Below are positions 1 to 4,572 of a stretch of DNA of 5,669 nucleotides, piece by piece. Below the pieces are notes generated by a model, which worked only from the letters and a program-made list of their open reading frames with translations, made no database searches and was not told the origin of the DNA. Position 1 is the first letter of the stretch. Every line of letters starts with the position of its first letter. Location of the stretch: the NCBI RefSeq assembly GCF_035998295.1, contig NZ_DASYHS010000233.1:1-5669 (forward strand). Reading direction: 5' to 3'. Source of the DNA: DASYHS01 sp035998295 (lineage in GTDB: Bacteria; Pseudomonadota; Alphaproteobacteria; Azospirillales; Azospirillaceae). The translations under genes were made by a program, and so were the position numbers.

Positions 1-173
1 CCCGCCCGGGCGGCCGGGGGCAGCGGCCAGGGACAGCACTCCCACAGGAACCCGCCGAGGGGGCCGGCCTCGGCCTCGACCACCGTGCCGTCGCACGACA
101 GCACGCCGGCGAAAGCCGGTCCGGGTACGTCCAACGAAGCCGCGGGCGCCGCGCGCCCCGAAACGGTCTTCAT
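1..173 (-). CDS. 5' end of a minus-strand gene, possibly a PAS-domain protein (partial)
   Basis: An open frame starts with ATG at 173-171 and runs off the left edge after 57 codons with no stop. A good ribosome binding site, GAGGA, lies 8-9 nt upstream on the minus strand (about 182-187), and third codon positions are nearly all G or C, so I accept the start. The visible protein begins MKTVSGRAAPAASLDVPG and has no signal peptide. From about residue 22 it reads GVLSCDGTVVEAEAG, then FLWECCPWPLPPAAR. The order 'V..DGTVVEA..., G..FWE.PWW' is typical of the N-terminal half of PAS sensory domains in proteobacterial histidine kinases and diguanylate cyclases, here shortened. The PAS assignment is inference from this short pattern. 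The output domain, if any, is outside the window. It lies downstream of the aminotransferase on the same strand, but a 146-bp gap with a strong hairpin suggests separate transcription. Confidence 0.6.
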   Translation of the reverse strand, partial: MKTVSGRAAPAASLDVPGPAFAGVLSCDGTVVEAEAGPLGGFLWECCPWPLPPAARA

Positions 174-205
174 CGGCGGTGTCCTCGAAAGTGGGGTGGC
201 GAGCG

Positions 206-235
206 ATAGTAGCGGCACGCGGCCGCCGGCGGCAA
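206..235 (-). promoter_or_regulatory. possible sigma70-type promoter for the gene at 1-173
   Basis: On the minus strand, TTGCCG (235-230) and TACTAT (211-206) are separated by 18 bp, four of six matches to each consensus. Transcription would start near 199, leaving about 25 nt before the ATG at 173. The -35 element overlaps the loop of a GC hairpin (228-242). This is a by-eye match in very GC-rich DNA and so weak evidence. Confidence 0.25.
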
Positions 236-242
236 CGCCGCC
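228..242. repeat. short GC hairpin next to the long palindrome
   Basis: GGCGGC (228-233) and GCCGCC (237-242) form a perfect 6-bp stem around the loop AAC. It sits two bases from the 245-284 palindrome. Together they could act as a tandem terminator for the aminotransferase. There is no T-run, so this is only a structural observation. Confidence 0.4.
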
Positions 243-244
243 CG

Positions 245-284
245 GCCTCCTCCTCTCCCGTGCAGGCACGGGAGAGGAGGAGGC
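245..284 (-). terminator. perfect 19-bp hairpin downstream of the aminotransferase
   Basis: Bases 245-263 and 266-284 are perfect reverse complements, 19 bp, separated by only AG (264-265). One arm is polypyrimidine (GCCTCCTCCTCTCCCGTGC), the other polypurine. It begins 36 bp after the aminotransferase stop (320), in the gap before the next minus-strand gene. Intergenic palindromes built on CTCTCCC/GGGAGAG are common in high-GC proteobacteria, where they behave like terminators or REP-like dispersed elements. No T-run follows on either strand, so intrinsic termination of the textbook kind is not shown. It may instead stabilise the mRNA 3' end. Confidence 0.6.
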
Positions 285-319
285 GGCGCCGGCGCTACGT
301 CACGCCCCGCGCGTCGGCG

Positions 320-1702
320 CTACATCACGCCCAGATCGCGCGCCGTCGCGTCGATGGCGCGGGTGGCGCGTTCGACCAGGTCGTCGACCTCGTCGCGGGT
401 GATGACCAGGGGCGGGGCGAGGACCATCGTGTCGCGCACCGCGCGCATCACCAGGTCGTTGGCGAAGCAGTGGTCGCGGCACATCTGGCCGATCTTGCCG
501 CCGCCCGGCCAGAAGGTCCGCCGCTGCCTGTCCTTGACCAGTTCGATCCCGGCGATCAGCCCGACGCCGCGCACCTCGCCGACCAGCGGATGGTCGGCGA
601 AGGCTTCGCGCAGGCGCTGCTGGAGATAGGGGCCGATGTCGGTGCGCGTGCGCTCGACCAGCCCGTCGCGTTCCAGGATCGCGATGTTCTCCAGCGCGAC
701 CGCGCAGGCCAGGGGATGACCGGAATAGGTGAAGCCGTGGTAGAACTCGCCCCCGTCCTCGACCAGCGTGCTCGCGACGCGCCCGCCGACCATCACCGCC
801 GACAGCGGCACGTAGCCGGACGTGATCCCCTTGGCCAGGGTCATGATGTCGGGCTCGATCCCGTAGAGATCGCTGCCGAACCAGTGCCCGGTGCGCCCGA
901 AGCCGCAGATCACCTCGTCGGCGATCAGCAGCACGTCGTGCTCGCGGCAGATCCGCACCACCTCGGGCCAGTAGCTTTCGGGCGGGATGATGACGCCGCC
1001 GGCACCCTGGATCGGCTCGCCGATGAAGGCGGCGACGCTGTCGGGGCCGAGCTCGAGGATCTTCTCCTCCAGCAGCCGGGCGGCATGCCGGCCGAACGCC
1101 TCCGGGTCCATGTCGCCGCCATGGCCGTACCAGTAGGGCGGCAGGACATGCGTGAAGCCCGGCAGCGGCAGGTCCGCCTGGCCGTGCATCGGCGCCATGC
1201 CCGAGAGGCTGACCGCGGCCATGGTCGAGCCGTGGTAGCCGTACTGGCGGCCGATGAAGGTCTTCTTCCCGGGCTTGCCGCACAGGTTCCAGTAGTGGCG
1301 GACCAGCCGGACGACGGTGTCGTTCGCCTCCGAGCCGGAATTGGCGAAGAAGACGTGGTCCAGCCCCGCGGGGGTCAGCGCGGACAGCTTCTCCGCCAGG
1401 GCCACCGAGGGGATCGTCGCGGTCTTGAAGAAGGTGTTGTAGTAGGGCAGCTCCAGCATCTGGCGATGGGCGACGTCGGCCAGCTCGCGCCGGCCGTAGC
1501 CGACATTGACGCACCACAGCCCGGCCATGCCGTCGAGGATGCGCCGGCCGTCGCTGTCCCAGAGATGGACGCCGTCGGCGCGCGTGATGATCCGGCTGCC
1601 GCCTTCGTCGGCGAGCGCCTTGTAGTCGGTGAAGGGGTGCAGGTGGTGGGCGGTATCGGCGCGCCGCCAGTCGGCGGCGCTGCGCGAGGCGTGGATGTCC
1701 AT
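320..1702 (-). CDS. class III omega-aminotransferase (amine/putrescine:pyruvate type)
   Basis: A PLP enzyme of 460 aa that should move an amino group from a terminal amine (putrescine, beta-alanine or an arylalkylamine) to pyruvate or another keto acid in the cytoplasm. Class III fold-type I landmarks are all present: NSGSEAND at 121-128 (phosphate binding), YHGST at 156-160, GEPIQGAGG at 228-236, ADEVICGFGRTG at 261-272 with PLP-N1 partner Asp262, the Schiff-base lysine Lys291 in LAKGITSGY, GFTYSGHP at 323-330 with Thr325, and Arg420 (the flipping, carboxylate-binding arginine). It aligns from memory almost end to end with the Chromobacterium violaceum omega-transaminase and Pseudomonas SpuC, including HLHPFTD near residue 20 and GLWCVNVGYG at 61. 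ATG 1702 is preceded by GGAA 7 nt upstream, a modest ribosome binding site, and the length is normal. Substrate cannot be fixed from sequence. No catabolic partner gene is visible. Confidence 0.95.
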   Translation of the reverse strand: MDIHASRSAADWRRADTAHHLHPFTDYKALADEGGSRIITRADGVHLWDSDGRRILDGMAGLWCVNVGYGRRELADVAHRQMLELPYYNTFFKTATIPSVALAEKLSALTPAGLDHVFFANSGSEANDTVVRLVRHYWNLCGKPGKKTFIGRQYGYHGSTMAAVSLSGMAPMHGQADLPLPGFTHVLPPYWYGHGGDMDPEAFGRHAARLLEEKILELGPDSVAAFIGEPIQGAGGVIIPPESYWPEVVRICREHDVLLIADEVICGFGRTGHWFGSDLYGIEPDIMTLAKGITSGYVPLSAVMVGGRVASTLVEDGGEFYHGFTYSGHPLACAVALENIAILERDGLVERTRTDIGPYLQQRLREAFADHPLVGEVRGVGLIAGIELVKDRQRRTFWPGGGKIGQMCRDHCFANDLVMRAVRDTMVLAPPLVITRDEVDDLVERATRAIDATARDLGVM

Positions 1703-1742
1703 GGGTCGTTTCCGATGGTCTGGTCGAGCGAAGGGCGGATCG

Positions 1743-1758
1743 CGGCCCCGTGGGGCCG
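1743..1758. repeat. GC palindrome in the aminotransferase 5' region
   Basis: CGGCCCC (1743-1749) and GGGGCCG (1752-1758) form a perfect 7-bp stem around GT. It lies 6 bp beyond the stop of the 13-codon ORF (1764-1805) and 40 bp before the aminotransferase start. On the minus-strand transcript it could be an attenuating hairpin or a transcription-factor site. No T-run follows. Confidence 0.4.
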
Positions 1759-1809
1759 GACCATCAGGCCGGCGGGTTGTAGCCGATGCGCGCGCACAGG
1801 ACCATCAGG
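1758..1809. repeat. 11-bp direct repeat upstream of the aminotransferase
   Basis: GGACCATCAGG occurs exactly at 1758-1768 and at 1799-1809, 41 bp apart (about four helical turns). Both copies lie in the presumed 5' region of the aminotransferase. Spacing near whole helical turns would suit a regulator that binds two sites, but the first copy also overlaps the 1743-1758 palindrome, and the second overlaps the start of a tiny ORF. Function is inference. Confidence 0.4.
1764..1805 (-). CDS. possible 13-residue leader ORF upstream of the aminotransferase
   Basis: ATG at 1805-1803 is preceded by AAGGA with a 7-nt gap, the best ribosome binding site in this region. It opens a frame of only 13 residues, MVLCARIGYNPPA, ending in TGA at 1766-1764. 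The frame stays open upstream to another ATG at 1862, which would give 32 residues but has no clear ribosome binding site. The stop is 61 bp before the aminotransferase start, with the 1743-1758 palindrome between. I recognise no family. It could be a regulatory upstream ORF, or a chance ORF with a lucky purine run. Confidence 0.25.
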   Translation of the reverse strand: MVLCARIGYNPPA

Positions 1810-1882
1810 TCTTCCTTGCGGGTGCGGGCGCTCCGGGTCCGGGTCGGTCTCATCGGTGGCATGGAGCAGTCCGGGACGGTAC

Positions 1883-1912
1883 GGGGTGTCGTCGGGTTGC
1901 ACCCCCAGTGTA
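1883..1912 (-). promoter_or_regulatory. possible promoter -10 with adjoining inverted repeat for the aminotransferase
   Basis: On the minus strand TACACT (1912-1907) resembles a -10 element (4 of 6). A start near 1900 would give a leader of about 200 nt for the aminotransferase. Immediately downstream, GGGGTG (1883-1888) and CACCCC (1900-1905) form a 6-bp inverted repeat around 11 nt, placed where a repressor would block the promoter. I find no convincing -35 (best is TTTCCC, 17 bp upstream). Weak, by-eye evidence only. Confidence 0.2.
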
Positions 1913-1991
1913 GCCGATCCCGGCGGGCGGGGAAAGCAGCCGTCCCCTGGCGGGCATTCCCCGGGACCCGCCCCACTATGGAATGCAATCG

Positions 1992-2020
1992 TTGACGGGG
2001 GCGGCCGGGGTCTGTAGCTT
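1992..2020 (+). promoter_or_regulatory. sigma70-type promoter of the leuA leader transcript
   Basis: TTGACG (1992-1997) matches five of six bases of the -35 consensus and is the form often seen in alphaproteobacterial promoters. TAGCTT (2015-2020) lies exactly 17 bp downstream and matches three of six -10 bases. Transcription would start near 2026-2028, only two to four bases before the leader ORF ATG at 2030. The good -35, ideal spacing and position just ahead of a Leu-rich leader ORF support it. The -10 is weak. Confidence 0.5.
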
Positions 2021-2029
2021 CCGTTCACC

Positions 2030-2152
2030 ATGATGGATCGGATGCTGACCCTGCTTCGACTTACGATCCCGGCCTCCCTCGGAGTCCGGTTCGTCCGTCG
2101 TCGCCCCCGTCAGCCAGTCCGTCCGCCATGTCCCCCGCGCAAAGCCGCATAA
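2030..2152 (+). CDS. candidate leucine-rich leader peptide of leuA (leaderless)
   Basis: A 40-codon ORF runs from ATG ATG at 2030-2035 to TAA at 2150-2152. It begins MMDRMLTLLRLTIPASLG, so residues 6, 8, 9 and 11 are Leu: four Leu codons in six, read CTG, CTG, CTT, CTT. CTT is rare in this genome, since leuA uses CTG and CTC almost throughout, so these codons should be sensitive to charged tRNA-Leu. The rest is Arg/Pro-rich with no domain, as expected if only the act of translation matters. There is no Shine-Dalgarno; the predicted transcript start is only a few bases upstream, so translation would be leaderless. Established knowledge: proteobacterial leuA operons are often controlled by Leu-rich leader peptides, and the rhizobial trp leader ORF is leaderless. 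The ORF sits 175 bp before the leuA start. Identification as a leader peptide is inference from position and composition. Confidence 0.65.
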   Translation: MMDRMLTLLRLTIPASLGVRFVRRRPRQPVRPPCPPRKAA

Positions 2153-2165
2153 GACCGATCCATCA
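2031..2165 (+). promoter_or_regulatory. 11-bp long-range helix closing over the leader ORF
   Basis: TGATGGATCGG (2031-2041) covers the leader start codons and is perfectly complementary to CCGATCCATCA (2155-2165), three bases after the leader stop. Formation would hide the leader start. A ribosome initiating or stalled on the Leu codons would prevent it. A competing local 6-bp helix, GGATCG (2035-2040) with CGATCC (2064-2069), puts the Leu codons in its loop. Another stem (2069-2072 with 2086-2089, inner 2074-2077 with 2081-2084) lies directly after them. Pairing is read by eye; its role is inference. Confidence 0.5.
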
Positions 2166-2186
2166 GACCAGTCACCTGGCCTGCCA

Positions 2187-2202
2187 CGTCCGCCACCGGA
2201 CG
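2187..2202 (+). promoter_or_regulatory. hairpin with competing partners in the leuA leader
   Basis: CGTCCG (2187-2192) and CGGACG (2197-2202) form a 6-bp stem with loop CCAC. The right arm, extended to CGGACGG (2197-2203), is also fully complementary to CCGTCCG inside the leader ORF (2119-2125). Its GGACG (2198-2202) can pair with CGTCC at 2236-2240, which overlaps the anti-Shine-Dalgarno. These pairings exclude each other, the arrangement expected of an attenuator switch. No T-run follows, so it is not an intrinsic terminator. Confidence 0.45.
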
Positions 2203-2206
2203 GCGG

Positions 2207-2300
2207 TCGCGCGCACCCGTCACATGCCCCTCCTTCGTCCACCGGCCCCCCTCCGCTGCGGTCCCCTGCCCAGCGTACCCCTGCCCAGCATGCCGCCGAG
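2207..2300 (+). promoter_or_regulatory. C-rich, G-poor stretch, possible Rho loading site
   Basis: Between the leader hairpins and leuA the plus strand is strongly C over G, mostly runs of C broken by T, with little stable local structure. Such unstructured C-rich RNA is the usual Rho entry signal. If leader translation stops early or the message is left uncovered, Rho could end transcription before leuA. Inference from composition only. Confidence 0.3.
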
Positions 2301-2318
2301 ACGATGAACACGAAGGAG
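2230..2318 (+). promoter_or_regulatory. anti-Shine-Dalgarno / Shine-Dalgarno helix controlling leuA
   Basis: CTCCTTCGT (2230-2238) is perfectly complementary over 9 bases to ACGAAGGAG (2310-2318), which contains the leuA ribosome binding site. The 71-nt loop is C-rich with little competing structure. Formed, the helix would block translation of leuA. The upstream arm overlaps CGTCC (2236-2240), which can instead pair with GGACG (2198-2202), giving a way for leader translation to release the ribosome binding site. Established knowledge: leader-peptide control by Shine-Dalgarno sequestration is known for some leuA genes. Its use here is inference. Confidence 0.5.
2263..2289 (+). repeat. 12-bp tandem direct repeat in the leuA leader
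   Basis: CCCCTGCCCAGC occurs at 2263-2274 and 2278-2289, period 15 bp. It lies in the loop between the anti-Shine-Dalgarno and the Shine-Dalgarno of leuA. It may be a slippage duplication, a repeated protein-binding site on RNA, or part of the Rho entry region. Confidence 0.6.
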
Positions 2319-2327
2319 CGACCTCCC

Positions 2328-4001
2328 ATGCGCACGATGCCCCACCACCGCTACCAGGCCTATCCCCGCGTCGACCTGCCGGACCGCCAATGGCCCGGCC
2401 GGGTCCTGACGGCGCCGCCGGCCTGGTGCTCGGTCGACCTGCGCGACGGCAACCAGGCCCTGATCGAGCCGATGGGCCCCTCGCAGAAGCTGCGCCTGTT
2501 CAACGCGCTGGTCGAGATCGGCTTCAAGGAGATCGAGGTCGGCTTCCCGGCCGCCTCGCAGACCGACTTCGACTTCGTGCGCCTGCTGATCGAGCGCGAC
2601 CTGATCCCCGAGGACGTCACGATCCAGGTCCTGACCCAGGCGCGCGAGCACCTGATCCGCCAGACCTTCGAGGCGGTGAAGGGGGCGAAGCGGGTGATCG
2701 TCCATCTCTACAACTCGACCTCCGAGCTGCAGCGCCGGGTCGTGTTCGGGACGGACCAGGCCGGCATCGTCGGCATCGCGGTCGAGGGCGCGAAGCTGGT
2801 GCGCGACGTCGCGGCCGAGCATCCCGGCACCGAATGGACGTTCCAGTATTCGCCCGAGAGCTTCACCGGCACCGAGCTGGACTTCGCGCTCGACGTCTGC
2901 CACGCCGTCATGGAGGTGTGGCAGCCGACGCCCGAGCGCAAGGTGATCCTGAACCTGCCGGCCACGGTCGAGATGTCGATGCCCAACGTGCATGCCGACC
3001 AGATCGAGTGGTTCTGCCGCAACCTGCGCAACCGCGAGTCCGCGATCATCAGCCTGCACCCGCACAACGACCGCGGCACGGCGGTCGCGGCGGCCGAACT
3101 GGGTCTGCTGGCGGGGGCGGACCGGGTCGAGGGCACGCTGTTCGGCAACGGCGAGCGCACGGGCAACGTCGACCTGGTGACGATGGCGCTGAACCTGTTC
3201 TCCCAGGGCGTCGACGCCGGGCTGGACTTCAGCGACATCGACGGCATCGTGGGCATCGCGACCGAGTGCACGCAGCTCCCGGTGCATCCGCGCCATCCCT
3301 ATGCGGGCGAGCTGGTCTACACGGCGTTCTCCGGTTCCCACCAGGACGCGATCAACAAGGGCATGGCCGCGCTGAAGAAGGCGAACAGCGATACCTGGGA
3401 AGTGCCTTACCTGCCGATCGACCCGGCCGACGTCGGCCGCACCTACGAGGCGGTGATCCGCATCAACAGCCAGTCCGGCAAGGGCGGGGCCGCGTTCATC
3501 ATGGAACGCGACCACGGGCTGGTGATGCCGAAAGGCCTCCAGGTCGAGTTCGGGGCGCTGGTGAAGCGGCTGACGGACCAGAGCGGCACCGAGATGTCGT
3601 CCGACGACATGTGGCAGGCCTTCGAGCACGAATACATCGCCCGGACCCAGCCTTTCGACTTCATCGACCACCAGACCCTGCCGGCATCGGGCCGTCCGGG
3701 CCAGCGCGTGCTGACCGCGCGCATCGTCCAGGACGGGGTGGAGAGGACGATCGAGGGCGCCGGCACCGGCCCGATCGACGGCTTCGTGAACGCGCTGGCC
3801 GCGCAGTGCGGGGTATCGGTACGGGTGATCGACTATCGCGAGCATTCCGTCGGCGCCGGCGCCGACGCGGCCGCCGTCGCCTATGTCGAGATCGAGGCGC
3901 CGGAAGGCCGTCCGCGGTTCGGCGTCGGCCGGGACCGCAACATCGTGTCGGCCTCCCTGCGCGCGGTGCTGAGCGCGGTCAACCGCATGCGCGCGGGGTA
4001 G
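2328..4001 (+). CDS. leuA: 2-isopropylmalate synthase, LeuA type 2
   Basis: Catalyses the first committed step of leucine synthesis, condensing acetyl-CoA with 2-oxoisovalerate to 2-isopropylmalate in the cytosol. I place the start at ATG 2328 because GAAGGAG (2312-2318) lies 9 nt ahead. An in-frame ATG at 2304 would add eight residues but has no ribosome binding site and would place this GAAGGAG inside the gene. The protein is then 557 aa, normal for type-2 LeuA. Residues 30-300 hold the HMGL-like TIM barrel: DLRDGNQ at 37-43 with metal ligand Asp40, HPHND at 244-248 with metal ligands His244 and His246, and GNGERTGNVDL at 273-283. The subdomain linker (about 310-430) has GSHQDAINKG. The C-terminal part (about 440-557) is the LeuA dimer domain, which binds leucine for feedback inhibition, with EGAGTGPIDGFVNAL near 476-490. 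No other leu gene is adjacent. A Leu-rich leader ORF and ribosome-binding-site sequestration helix lie upstream. Confidence 0.97.
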   Translation: MRTMPHHRYQAYPRVDLPDRQWPGRVLTAPPAWCSVDLRDGNQALIEPMGPSQKLRLFNALVEIGFKEIEVGFPAASQTDFDFVRLLIERDLIPEDVTIQVLTQAREHLIRQTFEAVKGAKRVIVHLYNSTSELQRRVVFGTDQAGIVGIAVEGAKLVRDVAAEHPGTEWTFQYSPESFTGTELDFALDVCHAVMEVWQPTPERKVILNLPATVEMSMPNVHADQIEWFCRNLRNRESAIISLHPHNDRGTAVAAAELGLLAGADRVEGTLFGNGERTGNVDLVTMALNLFSQGVDAGLDFSDIDGIVGIATECTQLPVHPRHPYAGELVYTAFSGSHQDAINKGMAALKKANSDTWEVPYLPIDPADVGRTYEAVIRINSQSGKGGAAFIMERDHGLVMPKGLQVEFGALVKRLTDQSGTEMSSDDMWQAFEHEYIARTQPFDFIDHQTLPASGRPGQRVLTARIVQDGVERTIEGAGTGPIDGFVNALAAQCGVSVRVIDYREHSVGAGADAAAVAYVEIEAPEGRPRFGVGRDRNIVSASLRAVLSAVNRMRAG

Positions 4002-4018
4002 GGAGCCGAAGGCCGATC

Positions 4019-4073
4019 GGGGCATGGCCCCCCGGAGGTAGCCGGATCGCATCCGGCCGCCGCCCCAAGGGGC
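4019..4073 (+). terminator. cluster of three hairpins after leuA
   Basis: Starting 18 bases after the leuA stop come GGGGC/GCCCC (4019-4023 with 4027-4031, loop ATG), then a perfect 7-bp stem GCCGGAT/ATCCGGC (4041-4047 with 4051-4057, loop CGC), then GCCCC/GGGGC (4062-4066 with 4069-4073, loop AA). No T-run follows any of them. In such GC-rich genomes hairpins without a U-tail may stop transcription or protect the 3' end. The 4041-4057 stem is the best candidate. The rest of the leuA-lipoprotein gap (4074-4155) shows no clear promoter. Confidence 0.45.
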
Positions 4074-4155
4074 CGAGCGGCGAGGGGCGGAGCCATGCTA
4101 TCCCGTTGGTTCGGACCGATTCCCATCGACGGAACCCCGAACCAGGATGGCATTC

Positions 4156-4515
4156 ATGACCGGCTCGCGCTCCGCCCCGATCCTCGCCCTCTTCCTGGCG
4201 TCCCTGATGGCGCTGGGATGCGCCGCCACCGGCGACGCCGTCGTGATCGAGGAGACCGGCACCGAGGAGCAGGTGCTGGCCGCGGCCGCCCGGCAGGAAG
4301 CGCTAGAGACGCTGCCCAGCCACGACGTGCTCGAATGGGCGGCGCCGGACGGCAGCGTGCAGGGGCGCATCGTCCCGCTGCGCAGCTTCCGCGGCGAGGA
4401 CGGCCGGTTCTGCCGCGAGTTCTCCGAAGAGGTCACGTCCGGCGAGGCGGTCGACCGTTTCACGGACGTCCGCTGCCGGACGGACGAGGGCCGCTGGCTG
4501 CGCCCCACGCCCTGA
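4156..4515 (+). CDS. small lipoprotein-like protein, RT0821/Lpp0805 (17 kDa surface antigen) family
   Basis: I prefer ATG 4156 because AGGA at 4144-4147 lies 8 nt ahead. The in-frame ATG at 4147 overlaps that signal and would add MAF. The product is 119 aa. Residues 5-21 form a hydrophobic export segment after a single Arg, ending in ALGC with Cys22. This is a near-lipobox (Ala at -3 and Leu at -2 are off-consensus), so it is probably a lipoprotein in the envelope, though plain secretion is possible. Residues 57-117 match the C-terminal domain of RT0821/Lpp0805-type surface proteins: W61-x3-DGS-x-QGRIVP, then CREF at 86-89, then CRTDEGRW at 107-114. The two Cys (86, 107) may form a disulfide. 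The usual Gly-zipper segment of 17 kDa antigens is absent; an Ala/Glu-rich helix (about 36-52) takes its place. The exact function of this family is unknown. The stop codon lies inside the first copy of a 15-bp tandem repeat. Confidence 0.75.
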   Translation: MTGSRSAPILALFLASLMALGCAATGDAVVIEETGTEEQVLAAAARQEALETLPSHDVLEWAAPDGSVQGRIVPLRSFRGEDGRFCREFSEEVTSGEAVDRFTDVRCRTDEGRWLRPTP

Positions 4516-4547
4516 GGCCCCACGCCCTGGGGGCCCACGCCCTGGGG
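4503..4547. repeat. three 15-bp palindromic tandem repeats between convergent genes
   Basis: Three head-to-tail copies of CCCCACGCCCTGGGG occupy 4503-4517 (A instead of G at 4515), 4518-4532 (perfect) and 4533-4547 (G instead of C at 4533). Each unit is itself a hairpin, CCCCA and TGGGG around CGCCC. Copy 1 contains the TGA stop of the lipoprotein gene (4513-4515). The array lies just ahead of the stop of the convergent gene (4573), so it could be a bidirectional terminator. No T-run is present. Confidence 0.65.
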
Positions 4548-4572
4548 AAGGACGCCGGAGCCGGGCCGCGGC

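Noticed and set aside
300..1517. 405-codon minus-strand ORF overlapping the aminotransferase in another frame
   Set aside because: Arg/Ala/Gly/Pro-rich translation with no domain; a shadow of the real gene on the same strand.
179..2017. 612-codon plus-strand ORF opposite the aminotransferase
   Set aside because: It is antisense to a full class III aminotransferase with every catalytic motif. The translation is Asp/Ala/Val/Arg low-complexity, typical of the antisense frame of high-GC genes.
2187..2206. Classical intrinsic attenuator terminator in the leuA leader
   Set aside because: The hairpin is real but no T-run follows, and no other U-tailed hairpin is visible before leuA.
2220..4052. 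610-codon minus-strand ORF opposite leuA
   Set aside because: Fully antisense to leuA. His/Asp/Val/Gln-rich translation without recognisable motifs; high-GC shadow.
2390..4159. 589-codon plus-strand ORF within leuA in another frame
   Set aside because: Arg/Gly/Pro/Ala low-complexity translation overlapping a certain leuA; no independent start signal.
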